Shown here piece by piece: positions 25,781 to 35,911 of a stretch of 64,000 bases of DNA; the stretch's first letter is position 1, and each line of letters begins with the position of its first letter. The notes below the pieces were generated by a model. That model did no database searches. It was not told the DNA's origin and saw nothing but the letters and a program-made list of their open reading frames with translations. Made by a program: the position numbers and the translations under genes. This stretch comes from Tepidibacter mesophilus (GTDB lineage Bacteria > Bacillota > Clostridia > Peptostreptococcales > Peptostreptococcaceae), in the NCBI RefSeq assembly GCF_002724055.1, contig NZ_BDQY01000001.1, forward strand, positions 294,451 to 358,450. Direction: 5' to 3'.

Positions 25781-26425
25781 CTATCTTTTATTTAAATATG
25801 GCTCTATTACTATGCAATTATCCTTTATAAATGCTATTTCAGGGTAATTAGGTTTTTGGAACTCTTCATCAGGAGCTATAGATATCAAATTTTCAATTCT
25901 AAGCTGCATAGGATTTAAATCGTATGCAACAACGATTGCATCTTTATTTCCATTTGCTCCTGCATGAACAACCCCTCTTAAGCATCCCATTATAACAACA
26001 TTACCATAAGCTACTATTTGAGCTCCTGGATTTACATCTCCTATAATAACTACATTTCCTTTAAATTCAATCTTCATTCCAGATCTTAAAGTAGTTCTAA
26101 CAAATTTAGTTTTACCTTCATATATTCCATCAAATACAGGTTCTTCTTCGACAAATTCTATTTTAAATTTGCTACTTATAATTTCTTTAAGCTCTATTCG
26201 TTGGAGATCTGTAATTGTATCACTATTAATAGAATCTATTTTAGCTCCTATGAAAAATCTTCCAGCACATTCAATCTTCTGTATTATTTCTTGTTTTACT
26301 TTTTCAAAATCATTACAATTTTTTATATTTATAACTAAACCTTTTTTATTTCCTTTAAATTCTACATTATCTTTTTTTGAATTTTTTTTATTTCCTTTAA
26401 ATTCTATTATTTCTCCTAAAGCCAT
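25781..26425 (-). CDS. minC: Septum site-determining protein MinC
   Basis: 214 residues. The C-terminal beta-helix domain (LRSGMKIEFKGNVVIIGDVN, PGAQIVAYGNVVIMGCLRGV and HAGANGNKDAIVVAYDLNPMQLRI) is clear; the N-terminal domain is divergent as usual. The first 35 residues carry a duplicated EFKGNKK motif (EIIEFKGNKKNSKKDNVEFKGNKKG), a small insertion before the normal start of the family. It inhibits FtsZ when bound to MinD. GGAGG ribosome site present. Confidence 0.93.
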   Translation of the reverse strand: MALGEIIEFKGNKKNSKKDNVEFKGNKKGLVINIKNCNDFEKVKQEIIQKIECAGRFFIGAKIDSINSDTITDLQRIELKEIISSKFKIEFVEEEPVFDGIYEGKTKFVRTTLRSGMKIEFKGNVVIIGDVNPGAQIVAYGNVVIMGCLRGVVHAGANGNKDAIVVAYDLNPMQLRIENLISIAPDEEFQKPNYPEIAFIKDNCIVIEPYLNKR

Positions 26426-26488
26426 ATAATTTCCTCCAAAAGATTATATATTTTTATTATTCTTCAAAAACTATATAAATCCTTCTTT

Positions 26489-29284
26489 TTATCTTTTTAA
26501 TTCTTCCTGAATACTTAATTTTTCTTTAACTTCATAATCATCCTCATTCTTTGTGAGACCGAAATACTCAACCATTATGTCCCTAGCTATAGGAGATGCA
26601 TAGCCCCCATGTCCACCTTGGAATAGAAGGGATACAACTGCTATCTCAGGATCATCATAAGGTGCAAATGACACAAACCAAGCAAAGTTATCATAAGTAT
26701 CCTTAAATCTATTTATTTCATCATAAGTAAGACGTGGGTTTAGCTTGTACAAAGCTTTTCTTATATAATAGTCTTTGCTATACTTGCTATCATCTGCCTT
26801 TTCATATTTATCGGCAAGATTTAAAGCCTCTTCAGTACTAACTCCAAAACTTGACATATGAGAAACTAAATATTCAACTTCATCAGCAGTTGGAATTCTA
26901 CCACTTTTTTGTGCAGTACCCGTTTTGGCTCCAACTTTAATAGGGAAGTTTCCAAATACTTTTTTCGCCGTTCCCTGCTGAGTAACTCTTAACATACCTT
27001 TTTTAATTTCTTCTAAATTTGAAGTCTCGTTTAAAGGTATTTTTTTTCTTTTAACATCACTCTTATCTATATTCATTTTATCATACGACTCTGTTTTATC
27101 AACTACAGTAACTTCATTTTTATAGCCCCCATTAACAAGCCCAGATATATAATTTGCCATTTGAAGTGGTGTATATGCATTTGCACCTTGGCCTATTGAT
27201 ATATTGAATGTATCTCCTGTAGTCCACTTAGATTGATTAAAGTAACTATACTTAACCATGTCGGTAACTTCACCTATTTTATCTTCTTTTATATGCAACT
27301 CTTCTAATCTCTCTAACATAGTATTTCTACTTGGATTCTCCCCCATCCAGCTAACTATTTCATCTATTCTTTTTTCATACTCTTCTTTATTTGAACTAGT
27401 TATATCGTCAAAATAAGTTTTAAGTTTTCTATCAAGAGCATATTTAAGAGACTTTTTAGTAGTATCAAACTTAGATTCTGGGTTTGGAACCTTACCAGGA
27501 ATTTCTTCTATTTCAACCCCACTTTTCTCATCAAGACCAAATAATCTTGCATATCTAAGTATTTCATCTACATTCATTTTAACAGGAAGAGGCTTCCCTT
27601 TCGCATAATCATATCCAACACTTACACTGTACATATAATAGTTACAGGACTGCTCTATTGCTTTGTATAGATTTGTAGCTCCATGACTTCCTCTACTTTC
27701 ATTCCATATCCAGCATCCAAATGACTTGTTTCCAAGCATTATACTTCCTTTATCATATATTTGATAGTTTGGATCTAATCCATTCTCTATAGCTGCAAGT
27801 CCAGTTATCATCTTAAATACAGAACCAGGTTGAACTGATGTCATTGTAGCTATATTATAAAGTGGCTTTGCCTCAAGTGGATTATTTTTATTCTCAGGAA
27901 GAAGTTTATCCATATCCTCAATTGTTATCCCAGTTGCAAATAAATTAGGATCATAGTCTGGATAACTAGCCATAGCTAAAATTTCTCCAGTTTTAACATC
28001 AAGTGCAACAACGGCGCCCGAAGTAGCTTTTCTATATATTTTTCTACCATCATTTAATCTATAATTTCCCCAAGGACTTTCAAATGTTCCTCCTACCTGT
28101 ATTGTTTTTAATGCTTTTTCAAGAGAATCTTCTGCTACTTTTTGTAAATCTTTGTCTATTGTTAAATAAACAGTATCTCCAGCTTTAGGAGACTGTATAT
28201 TAATCTTTTCTATAAGTCTTCCAGCTGAATCAACTATAACCTTTTTATATCCTTTTTCTCCATGAAGCTTATCTTCAAACGTCTTTTCAATACCAGTTTT
28301 TCCTATCATATCACTTACACTATAACCTTTATCTGCAGTATAAGTATCAATTTCTCTTTGTTGCGATATCTTACCTATTTGTCCAAGTATATGAGATGCT
28401 AGATTTTCATTTGGATAATATCTAATAGGCTCTGTTTCTATACTAACGCCTGGAAGCTCTATTGCAAGTTCTTCTATTTCAGCAACAGTCTCTTTTTTTA
28501 CATCAATAGCAAGCTTTATAGGTTGATACTGCAAATACCCCTGAGACTTAAGCAGATCTCTAAATAAAAGTATTTTTCTAGCTTCACTATCATTTAAATT
28601 ATCCGCAATATCGAAATATTCTTTTAACTTATTAAAAGCATCCTCTGCGCCTATAGTTTCTTCTTTTATTCTGTACCTATATAGCCATTGACTTTTTTTT
28701 ACATTTTCCGCAAATTCCCATTTCGAAACATATATAGGAGGATAATACCCATGTTCATTTAATAGTTTTTGCAAGTCATATCCGGTAGCATCATTATCCA
28801 CTATGATACTTCCTTCATTTACCAATTTATCTACTATAAAGTAAAAACTTTCTTTTGCATTATATTTCAAAGGAATTTCATTTTTCAATTTCCATTCTTC
28901 GATGTTTTTATCATAAGTGTATATAAACTTGCCGTTTTCCTTTATTATAGGAAATTCGTCTATGTACTTTTCTCCGTTATTTTCTAATATTTTTATAACC
29001 TTTTGAGCAATTTCATTTCCGTTTGCTTTTTCTATTTCATTCTTCAGGAGTTGAACAGTAAAAGATGCTCTATTTCCAGCTAGCAATCTTCCATACCTAT
29101 CTCTTATTTCTCCCCTAGGACTTTCTACTAGTATTTTTTTATATACCTTATTTTGAGCCTGATCAAAATAGTAGTCACCCTTTATAGTTGTCATATATCC
29201 TAGTTTTAATATAACAATAGAAAATATGACAACAAAAGAAAACTTTAAAACATCATATCTATCTTTAATTTTTTTATTTATCAT
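26489..29284 (-). CDS. mrdA: Penicillin-binding protein 2 (class B transpeptidase for elongation)
   Basis: 931 residues, long for the family. One membrane anchor at about 14-30, a PBP dimerisation domain (PRGEIRDRYGRLLAGNRASF) and a transpeptidase domain with SxxK in SVQPGSVFKMITG, SxN in EQSCNYYMYS and KTG in VGAKTGTAQKSG. Large insertions (about 590-670 and 800-860) explain the length. It cross-links peptidoglycan in the elongasome with RodA and MreBCD. It follows mreD by ten bases. Confidence 0.93.
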   Translation of the reverse strand: MINKKIKDRYDVLKFSFVVIFSIVILKLGYMTTIKGDYYFDQAQNKVYKKILVESPRGEIRDRYGRLLAGNRASFTVQLLKNEIEKANGNEIAQKVIKILENNGEKYIDEFPIIKENGKFIYTYDKNIEEWKLKNEIPLKYNAKESFYFIVDKLVNEGSIIVDNDATGYDLQKLLNEHGYYPPIYVSKWEFAENVKKSQWLYRYRIKEETIGAEDAFNKLKEYFDIADNLNDSEARKILLFRDLLKSQGYLQYQPIKLAIDVKKETVAEIEELAIELPGVSIETEPIRYYPNENLASHILGQIGKISQQREIDTYTADKGYSVSDMIGKTGIEKTFEDKLHGEKGYKKVIVDSAGRLIEKINIQSPKAGDTVYLTIDKDLQKVAEDSLEKALKTIQVGGTFESPWGNYRLNDGRKIYRKATSGAVVALDVKTGEILAMASYPDYDPNLFATGITIEDMDKLLPENKNNPLEAKPLYNIATMTSVQPGSVFKMITGLAAIENGLDPNYQIYDKGSIMLGNKSFGCWIWNESRGSHGATNLYKAIEQSCNYYMYSVSVGYDYAKGKPLPVKMNVDEILRYARLFGLDEKSGVEIEEIPGKVPNPESKFDTTKKSLKYALDRKLKTYFDDITSSNKEEYEKRIDEIVSWMGENPSRNTMLERLEELHIKEDKIGEVTDMVKYSYFNQSKWTTGDTFNISIGQGANAYTPLQMANYISGLVNGGYKNEVTVVDKTESYDKMNIDKSDVKRKKIPLNETSNLEEIKKGMLRVTQQGTAKKVFGNFPIKVGAKTGTAQKSGRIPTADEVEYLVSHMSSFGVSTEEALNLADKYEKADDSKYSKDYYIRKALYKLNPRLTYDEINRFKDTYDNFAWFVSFAPYDDPEIAVVSLLFQGGHGGYASPIARDIMVEYFGLTKNEDDYEVKEKLSIQEELKR

Positions 29285-29294
29285 ATAATCACCA

Positions 29295-29783
29295 CTAAAT
29301 ATTATCTATTTTTTTTACAAAGTCTATTAAAACTTTATATATAACTAGAGCAAATACCGTATTTAAAACAGGTATAAAAATAACTCCTTTAATAAAAGAA
29401 AATAGTATCTTTTCATTTGCAAATAAGCTTTTTAATAAAAGAAAATTTATAAAAAACTCAAATACAGAAGAAAAAAATGCTAATATCAATATAGTTGTAA
29501 CGCTATCTTTGAATATTTTGTCTTGCAATATTCCATACAAATATCCTATAACGAAGAATATAAGAGCATTTACACCTATAATTTTACCAATTAATATATC
29601 CTTTAAAAGACCCAGTATCAAACCAATTAAAGCTCCTTCATTTCTTTTAACAAATAAAGAAATAATACTTACATATACAATACATATATTTAAACTCATA
29701 TTAAATATATCTATATAATTCACAATACTATTTTCTATAATTATTATGAATATTCCTATTAAAATTAATATTATATTTTTCAT
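29295..29783 (-). CDS. mreD: Rod shape-determining membrane protein MreD
   Basis: 162 residues with about five or six membrane helices, poorly conserved as usual; GLILGLLKDILIGKIIGVNALIFFVIGYLYG matches the conserved MreD core (GLxxGLxxD). The position between mreC and the PBP2 gene confirms the call. It helps link the cytoskeletal MreB to the periplasmic-side enzymes. Confidence 0.9.
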   Translation of the reverse strand: MKNIILILIGIFIIIIENSIVNYIDIFNMSLNICIVYVSIISLFVKRNEGALIGLILGLLKDILIGKIIGVNALIFFVIGYLYGILQDKIFKDSVTTILILAFFSSVFEFFINFLLLKSLFANEKILFSFIKGVIFIPVLNTVFALVIYKVLIDFVKKIDNI

Positions 29784-29796
29784 AATTATTACCTCT

Positions 29797-30666
29797 TTAT
29801 TCTACTATTCTAGGTCTTGTTATTAATACTTTATCTATGTGTTTAAAGTCTACATAGGGTTTTACTTTTACATATTTCAACAAATTATTTTTATCCTCTA
29901 TAACCTTTTCAACCTCTCCTAAAGGTATCCCTTTAGGATATATACCTATTCCAGAAGTTATAAGTATATCGCCAGGAACCACTTCGTATTTAATATCAAA
30001 TAAATAACCTTTAAGGTATCCTTCAAAATTTTCACTTGAATCTATAGATATATTTTGACTTATAACACCGGTATATTCTCCTTTTCTTAAAACTTCAAAA
30101 CTAACGGCAGATTTATTATTTAAAAGTGAAATTGCTTTACAATAATTATCCGATACTTCATATACTTTCCCAACAAGACCTGTTCCAGATATCACTATAC
30201 TATCTTCAACCACACCATCTTTTTTACCAGCAGATATTGTAAATGAATCATACCAGTTCCCATCATTTTTACTTATAACAGATGCACTAATGTAGTTTTG
30301 ATCATACCCTTCTGGTATATAATTTAAAGATTTTTTAAGATTTTGAAGTTCACTTAATTCATCTTTACTCAAGTCTATATCTATTATCTTCTTTTTTAAA
30401 TCCTCATTTTCTTTTGAAATCTGTTCTATCTTATTCAAATTCTTTTTGTAATTGATTATACCTACAATATTTTCACTTGTTACACTAAAAACCTTGTTTA
30501 ACCCCCTTTGTGCTGGGGTAATAACATCAAGTACAGCACTTGGAAGATAATTATTGTACCCTCCTTCTATTGATATTCCTATAATTACAAGTAGAGTGAT
30601 AGTAATTAAACTAATCACTATCACTTCTTTATTTAGCTTGTTTGTATTTTTCTTTTTCCTTCTCAC
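29797..30666 (-). CDS. mreC: Rod shape-determining protein MreC
   Basis: 289 residues: one N-terminal membrane helix (about 13-33), a coiled coil (about 65-105) and the two beta domains with SKNDGNWYDSFTISAGKKDG and GLVGKVYEVSDNYCKAISLL, ITSGIGIYPKGIPLGEVEKV. It organises PBP2 outside the membrane. Lies 14 bases after mreB and 13 before mreD. Confidence 0.95.
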   Translation of the reverse strand: MRRKKKNTNKLNKEVIVISLITITLLVIIGISIEGGYNNYLPSAVLDVITPAQRGLNKVFSVTSENIVGIINYKKNLNKIEQISKENEDLKKKIIDIDLSKDELSELQNLKKSLNYIPEGYDQNYISASVISKNDGNWYDSFTISAGKKDGVVEDSIVISGTGLVGKVYEVSDNYCKAISLLNNKSAVSFEVLRKGEYTGVISQNISIDSSENFEGYLKGYLFDIKYEVVPGDILITSGIGIYPKGIPLGEVEKVIEDKNNLLKYVKVKPYVDFKHIDKVLITRPRIVE

Positions 30667-30680
30667 ACGATCACCATCTT

Positions 30681-31754
30681 TTATTCTTTTCTTCCATACA
30701 TAAGAATTTTATCAAAGATTTCTTTATCCTCAACAGATTTACCAGTTCCTTTTGCAACACAATCAAGTGGATCTTCAGCTATATGAACTGGCATTCCTGT
30801 TTCTTCTCTAACTAATTTATCAAGTCCTTTTAAAAGAGCTCCTCCTCCTGTAAGCATTATACCATTTTCCATAATATCAGATGCAAGCTCTGGTGGCGTT
30901 CTTTCAAGTGTAGCTTTTATTCCCTCTAATATACTAGTTATAGGCTCTTTTAACGCTTCTCTTACCTCATTAGATGTTATATTCATAGTTTTAGGAAGTC
31001 CAGATACTAAATCTCTTCCTCTTATATCCATACTCTCTTCTTCCGATTCATCTTTAAAAGCAGATCCTATCTTCATTTTCACGTCTTCTGCAGTTCTTTC
31101 TCCAATCATAAGGTTGTACTCTTTTTTAACATAGTTTACTATTGATTCATCAAATTCATCTCCACCAATTCTAATTGACTTTGCTGTAACTATGCCACCT
31201 AATGATATAACGGCTATTTCACTAGTACCTCCACCTATATCAACTACCATATTTCCATCTGGTTCTTCTACTTTAAGACCAGCTCCAATAGCTGCAGCCA
31301 TAGGCTCTTCTATTAAGTAAGCATCTTTAGCCCCAGCTTGACGAGCAGCTTCTTCTATTGCTCTTTTCTCTACTTCTGTAACTCCATAAGGAACGCATAC
31401 TGCAATTCTTGGACTGCTAAACAGTGATTTCTTAGGATACGCCTTTTTTATAAAGTATCTAAGCATACTTTGTGTAACATCAAAATCAGCAATAACTCCA
31501 TCTTTCATAGGTCTTATGGCTATTATATTTCCAGGAGTTCTTCCTATCATTTTCTTAGCATCTTCTCCAACAGCTAAAACTTCTTTGTTATCATCTCTTA
31601 TAGCAACAACAGATGGTTCTCTTACTACAATTCCATTTCCTCTTACGTAAACTAATGTATTTGCTGTTCCTAAATCTATCCCCATATCATTTGATCTTGT
31701 ATTAAAAAAACTCGTTTTTTGCTTAGTTTTTTTTGCAGTTTTATTCTTTTTCAT
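30681..31754 (-). CDS. mreB: Actin-like shape protein MreB
   Basis: 357 residues with actin-family phosphate and adenosine motifs: [40 protein letters not shown] and [18 protein letters not shown], plus [12 protein letters not shown]. The Lys/Thr-rich N-terminal extension of about 22 residues before DMGIDLG is unusual but follows a good ribosome site. It forms membrane-bound filaments guiding cell-wall elongation. First of the mre block, 15 bases after radC. Confidence 0.97.
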   Translation of the reverse strand: MKKNKTAKKTKQKTSFFNTRSNDMGIDLGTANTLVYVRGNGIVVREPSVVAIRDDNKEVLAVGEDAKKMIGRTPGNIIAIRPMKDGVIADFDVTQSMLRYFIKKAYPKKSLFSSPRIAVCVPYGVTEVEKRAIEEAARQAGAKDAYLIEEPMAAAIGAGLKVEEPDGNMVVDIGGGTSEIAVISLGGIVTAKSIRIGGDEFDESIVNYVKKEYNLMIGERTAEDVKMKIGSAFKDESEEESMDIRGRDLVSGLPKTMNITSNEVREALKEPITSILEGIKATLERTPPELASDIMENGIMLTGGGALLKGLDKLVREETGMPVHIAEDPLDCVAKGTGKSVEDKEIFDKILMYGRKE

Positions 31755-31769
31755 TTTGATTTCTCCTCT

Positions 31770-32468
31770 CTAGATTAAAGCTTTTTCTTTGAAGCTAAAA
31801 TACGCTCCATCTCCAACTATTATATGATCTATTATATCTATACCTAATATTTTACCACACTCAATTAGCCTTTTAGTTATGTTTTTATCTTCTCTACTAG
31901 GCTCAGGATTACCAGAAGGGTGATTGTGCATAAGAATAATTTTATTCGTACTCCTTTTTATAGCTTCAATAAAGACTTCTCTTGGATGTACTAATGATGA
32001 ATTCAAAGTTCCTACTGAAACTTCAACATCACATATAATCTCATTCTTTGTGTTTAATAGAATTACTTTAAACACTTCTTTTTTTAGGTATCTAATATCT
32101 TCCATATACATGCTTACTATATCATCTGGACTTGTTATTTTTGGTTTTTTATCAGGAATATATCTAGCAATTCTTCTGCCTATCTCTATTGCAGCCATTA
32201 TTTGACAAGCTTTTGCCGTACCTACTCCTTTTATTTCTTTAAGTTCTTCTATATTAGTATCAGCTAATTTTCTTAACCCTAAAGACTTATCCATATTTAT
32301 TATACAATTTGCAAGCTCTATAGACGACATATTTTTGTTTCCTGTTCTAATCAAAATAGCCAAAAGTTCTGTATCTGATAAGCTATTTACTCCATTTAAT
32401 ATTATTTTTTCTCTGGGTCTTTGATTCTTAGCCATATCTTTTATTGATATTTTATTTATATGACCCAT
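31770..32468 (-). CDS. radC: RadC family JAB-domain protein
   Basis: 232 residues. N-terminal UPF0758 helix-hairpin region (LSDTELLAILIRTG, LKEIKGVGTAKACQIMAAIE) and C-terminal JAMM metalloprotease-like motif HNHPSGNPEPSREDKNIT. The true role is unsettled despite the radiation-sensitivity name. It sits between maf and mreB, an order common in Firmicutes. Confidence 0.93.
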   Translation of the reverse strand: MGHINKISIKDMAKNQRPREKIILNGVNSLSDTELLAILIRTGNKNMSSIELANCIINMDKSLGLRKLADTNIEELKEIKGVGTAKACQIMAAIEIGRRIARYIPDKKPKITSPDDIVSMYMEDIRYLKKEVFKVILLNTKNEIICDVEVSVGTLNSSLVHPREVFIEAIKRSTNKIILMHNHPSGNPEPSREDKNITKRLIECGKILGIDIIDHIIVGDGAYFSFKEKALI

Positions 32469-32484
32469 ATACCTTCCTCCTAAT

Positions 32485-33063
32485 TTATATAATATTTACA
32501 TCAAAATGTCTATATAAAATTTGTCCCAACTTTGAAACCGGAAGTCCTACTACATTGAAATAATCTCCATTTATTTTTTCTACTAATAAAGAACCATACC
32601 CTTGTATACCGTACGAACCCGCTTTATCCATAGGTTCTTTTGTTTTTATGTATCTTTTTATTTGAGCATCACTAAATTCCCTCATCTTTACTTTTGTTAC
32701 TTCATAATCTACAATTTTTTTATTGTCTGAAAGTCTCAATACACAAATACCTGTAATAACTTTATGGTATTTACCCGATAACTGGGCTAATGTATTAAAA
32801 GCATCTTGTTCGTTCATTGGCTTTCCTAATATTTTCTCATCAAGAACAACTATCGTATCTGCTGCAATTACTATACTGTTCTCAGATGTTTTATTTGCAA
32901 TATCAATTGCCTTTTGAAATGATAAACTCATAGCTACAGATTCTGGTGTATCCTTATCATTTACGAACTCTTCTATATCACTTTTTATAATCTCAAAATC
33001 CAATTTCAAATTAGAAAGTAATTCCTTCCTTCTAGGCGAAGCTGATGCTAATACAATATTCAT
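32485..33063 (-). CDS. maf: Maf-like nucleoside triphosphate pyrophosphatase
   Basis: 192 residues. ASASPRRKELLSNLKLDFEI, AADTIVVLDEKILGKP, LSGKYHKVITGICVL and DKAGSYGIQGYGSLLVEKIN-like text (positions 145-165) are Maf signatures. It hydrolyses modified or canonical NTPs (dTTP/UTP in relatives) and may affect septation. First gene of the cluster on the minus strand; it follows the rnfB terminator. Confidence 0.94.
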   Translation of the reverse strand: MNIVLASASPRRKELLSNLKLDFEIIKSDIEEFVNDKDTPESVAMSLSFQKAIDIANKTSENSIVIAADTIVVLDEKILGKPMNEQDAFNTLAQLSGKYHKVITGICVLRLSDNKKIVDYEVTKVKMREFSDAQIKRYIKTKEPMDKAGSYGIQGYGSLLVEKINGDYFNVVGLPVSKLGQILYRHFDVNII

Positions 33064-33112
33064 AAAATCACCTCTACATAATACATTGTCCTTAAACAGT
33101 TTATCATTTCAG

Positions 33113-33153
33113 TCAAAAAAAAACAATAAGGTGTGGTAAATACCACACCTTAT
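33113..33153 (-). terminator. Terminator of the rnf operon
   Basis: ATAAGGTGTGGTA pairs perfectly with TACCACACCTTAT (13 bp, two-base loop) and is followed on the minus strand by TGTTTTTTTTT, 12 bases after the rnfB stop. Confidence 0.9.
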
Positions 33154-33165
33154 ATTTTTACCTTT

Positions 33166-34149
33166 TTATTTCATTTTTATAGCACCTTTAGGACATTTTT
33201 TAGCGCATTCGCTACATCCTATGCACTTTTCTTCTATAATAACGTGTTTTTTCTTAAGCTCTCCTTCAATTGCTTCAACAGGACACTTCTTCATACATAT
33301 AGTACATCCAACACATTTTTCTTCCTCTATTGAAGCTTTCTTTCTCTTACTTAGTTCTCCTGATATAGCTTTAGTTGGACATTTTTGTGTACAAACCATA
33401 CATTGTGTACACTTTGTATAATCTATTTTAGCTAACTTGCCTTCCATAGTTATAGCTTCGAATGGGCATGCCTTAGCACATATTCCACATCCTATACACC
33501 CAACTGCACACTTAGATTTTACATCTTTTCCGAATTCTTTACTATTACACTCAACAACTACTTCTTGAGAATAAGGAACCCAATCTATTACAGACTTTGG
33601 ACAAACTTCTAAACATTTACCACAAGATACACACTTATCTTTGTCTATGCTAGCTATTCCATCTTCTATTATAATAGCTCCAAATTGACATACATTAACA
33701 CAAGTTCCAAGACCTAGACATCCATATTGACAAGATTTAGATCCACCAGATACTAAGGCTGCTGCTCTACAGTCATTTATTCCATAGTATTCACTTTTCT
33801 CCTTAGCATTGTTACACGTTCCTTTACATATAACCTTTGCTACTGTTTTTTCTCCATCTTGAGCAACTTGGCCCATGATTTCTGCTATTTTAGCTGTAGT
33901 ATCTGATCCTCCTACTGGACATGCATTTACTGGAGCTTCTCCTGCAACTATTGCATTTGCTAATCCTCCACAACCAGGATAACCACATCCTCCACAGTTA
34001 GCTCCTGGTAAAGCTTCATTTATAGCTTCTACTCTTGAATCAACCTCTACTGCAAACTTCTTAGAAGCATACGCAAGACCCGAACCGAATAAAAGTCCCA
34101 TAGCACCAAGACTTATTACTGAATTTAATATTAAAGACATACTTTTCAC
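33166..34149 (-). CDS. rnfB: Rnf complex subunit B (iron-sulfur protein)
   Basis: 327 residues. One N-terminal membrane helix (about 8-28), the RnfB Fe-S motif CGGCGYPGCGG (residues 52-62 region), then a chain of ferredoxin motifs: CQYGCLGLGTCVNVC, CVSCGKCLEVCP, CIGCGICAKACP, CTQCMVCTQKCP, CVGCTICMKKCP and CIGCSECAKKCP. This is the long, multi-cluster clostridial form and the entry point for electrons from reduced ferredoxin. Last gene of rnfCDGEAB. Confidence 0.97.
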   Translation of the reverse strand: MKSMSLILNSVISLGAMGLLFGSGLAYASKKFAVEVDSRVEAINEALPGANCGGCGYPGCGGLANAIVAGEAPVNACPVGGSDTTAKIAEIMGQVAQDGEKTVAKVICKGTCNNAKEKSEYYGINDCRAAALVSGGSKSCQYGCLGLGTCVNVCQFGAIIIEDGIASIDKDKCVSCGKCLEVCPKSVIDWVPYSQEVVVECNSKEFGKDVKSKCAVGCIGCGICAKACPFEAITMEGKLAKIDYTKCTQCMVCTQKCPTKAISGELSKRKKASIEEEKCVGCTICMKKCPVEAIEGELKKKHVIIEEKCIGCSECAKKCPKGAIKMK

Positions 34150-34156
34150 CTCCTAC

Positions 34157-34729
34157 TTAAACTAATCCTGAAAATCCTAAGAATGCTATTGCCATAAGAC
34201 TCGCTGTAATTAAAGCAATCGGAAATCCTTTAAAACTTTCTGGTACGTCTGCAATCTCAAGTCTTTCTCTAATTCCTGCAAATAAAACTATTGCAAGTGT
34301 AAATCCAATAGCAGCTCCCATACCATTTACTATTGTTTGAATTAAATTGTAATTACTGTCTATGTTTATTATAGCAACCCCTAGAACCGCACAGTTTGTA
34401 GTTATAAGTGGTAAGAATACTCCTAACGCTTGATAAAGCGTAGGACTCATCTTTTGAATTACCATCTCAACAAACTGAACAAGAGATGCTATTACAAGTA
34501 TAAACGCAATCGTTTGTAAAAACTGTATTCCAAGTGGCTCAAGCACATAATATTGAACAAAATAAGTTATTATAGATGCTAAAGTCATAACAAAAGTAAC
34601 CGCCATACCCATACCTACTGCAGTTTCAACTTTTTTAGAAACTCCAAGGAATGGACATATACCTAAGAATCTAGATAACACAAAGTTATTTACTAATATA
34701 GAACTTACTAATATTAAAAATATTTCCAT
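34157..34729 (-). CDS. rnfA: Rnf complex subunit A (membrane)
   Basis: 190 residues, six membrane helices, typical RnfA length. [20 protein letters not shown] with the membrane-embedded cysteine, and [20 protein letters not shown] with the second cysteine on the opposite side, provide the intramembrane Fe-S site shared with RnfE. It lies seven bases before rnfB. Confidence 0.97.
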   Translation of the reverse strand: MEIFLILVSSILVNNFVLSRFLGICPFLGVSKKVETAVGMGMAVTFVMTLASIITYFVQYYVLEPLGIQFLQTIAFILVIASLVQFVEMVIQKMSPTLYQALGVFLPLITTNCAVLGVAIINIDSNYNLIQTIVNGMGAAIGFTLAIVLFAGIRERLEIADVPESFKGFPIALITASLMAIAFLGFSGLV

Positions 34730-34741
34730 CCAATTCCCCTC

Positions 34742-35338
34742 CTAACTAGCTTTTTTATTAGCAATTTTATTAATTGTTGCAAGAAGTAAACCTAATGCTA
34801 AAAATGCACCTGGAGGTAATATCATTATAAGTGCTGGCTTATATGCACTACCTAACACTAAATGTCCAAATATAGTTCCGTTTCCAAATATCTCTCTAAC
34901 AAGACCAAGTAAAGTTAAAGAAGCAGTGAATCCAAGTCCCATTCCAAGTCCATCTACTATAGATGCTATCGGTCCATTTTTAGATGCAAAACTCTCTGCT
35001 CTTGCTAATATTAAGCAGTTAACAACTATAAGAGGTATAAATAATCCAAGCTTTTTGTCCAATGCTGGAGCATAAGCCTTTAAAAGCATTCCTACTAGAG
35101 TAACAAATGTAGCTATTACTACTATGAATGCAGGTATTCTTATCTTAGAAGGTATCAGTTTTCTAACAAGAGATATAACTAAGTTTGCACATATCAAAAC
35201 TGCAGCCGTTGCTAGTCCCATAGCTAATCCATTTTCGGCAGAAGTTGTAACTCCAAGAGTTGGACACATACCTAAAACTTGTACAAATACAGGGTTTTCT
35301 TTTATAATACCATTTTTTAATAATTTACCTAATTTCAT
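34742..35338 (-). CDS. rnfE: Rnf complex subunit E (membrane)
   Basis: 198 residues, homologous to RnfA in inverted topology. NPVFVQVLGMCPTLGVTTSA and LGLFIPLIVVNCLILARAES carry the two conserved cysteine regions. Six membrane helices. It lies between rnfG and rnfA with 15 and 12 base gaps. Confidence 0.97.
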   Translation of the reverse strand: MKLGKLLKNGIIKENPVFVQVLGMCPTLGVTTSAENGLAMGLATAAVLICANLVISLVRKLIPSKIRIPAFIVVIATFVTLVGMLLKAYAPALDKKLGLFIPLIVVNCLILARAESFASKNGPIASIVDGLGMGLGFTASLTLLGLVREIFGNGTIFGHLVLGSAYKPALIMILPPGAFLALGLLLATINKIANKKAS

Positions 35339-35353
35339 TGTTTCACCTCCAAC

Positions 35354-35911
35354 CTATTTTAAAGCTTCATTGTATATTCTTATCGCTTCATTAACACCAT
35401 CAGTTACTGCTTTTGAAGTTATTGTTGCTCCAGCTATTGCAACAATTTCATTTTCTTTTGGTCCTGGAGTTTTAATAACCTCAATGTTTTTATCTACACT
35501 TTTTCCATTATATTGACTTTTAAATGGTTCATCAGCAGCCTTTGCTCCTAGTCCTGGAGTCTCTGCATGATTTCCTATAGAAATGCCTTGGATAGTCCCA
35601 TCTGCACCTATACCTACCATAACTTCAACTTCTCCTGCATATCCTTTAGGAGCTGTTTTTATAGTATATCCTACTACTTCAGATCCGTCTAATCCTTGAT
35701 ATATCTCTTTAACCATAGCTGATTCTACTTCTTCTTCAACAGGTTTAAATTCTTTAGCATCTGATAAAACAGTTTTACGAGACTCAATATTGGCCTTTTC
35801 ATTTTGTTCTTGTATTGCAGGTAATGTAACGTCATTAGTAAATCCTAAAATAACAGCTGATATAGATGTTATTATTAAGAGAATTACCCCAAGTTTTAAT
35901 ATCTCTTTCAT
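35354..35911 (-). CDS. rnfG: Rnf complex subunit G (covalent FMN protein)
   Basis: 185 residues: an N-terminal membrane anchor (about 6-26) and an FMN-binding domain ending AGATITSKAVTDGVNEAI, whose SGAT-like threonine (here GATITSKAV) is the site of covalent FMN attachment in the family. GNHAETPGLGAKAADEPF is also characteristic. Start codon touches the rnfD stop. Confidence 0.95.
   Translation of the reverse strand: MKEILKLGVILLIITSISAVILGFTNDVTLPAIQEQNEKANIESRKTVLSDAKEFKPVEEEVESAMVKEIYQGLDGSEVVGYTIKTAPKGYAGEVEVMVGIGADGTIQGISIGNHAETPGLGAKAADEPFKSQYNGKSVDKNIEVIKTPGPKENEIVAIAGATITSKAVTDGVNEAIRIYNEALK

Noticed and set aside
29295..31754. Possible misassembly in the mre block from the unusually long MreB N-terminus
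   Set aside because: Frames are continuous, gene order is standard, and the Lys/Thr extension is preceded by a good ribosome site; it is simply a longer start.
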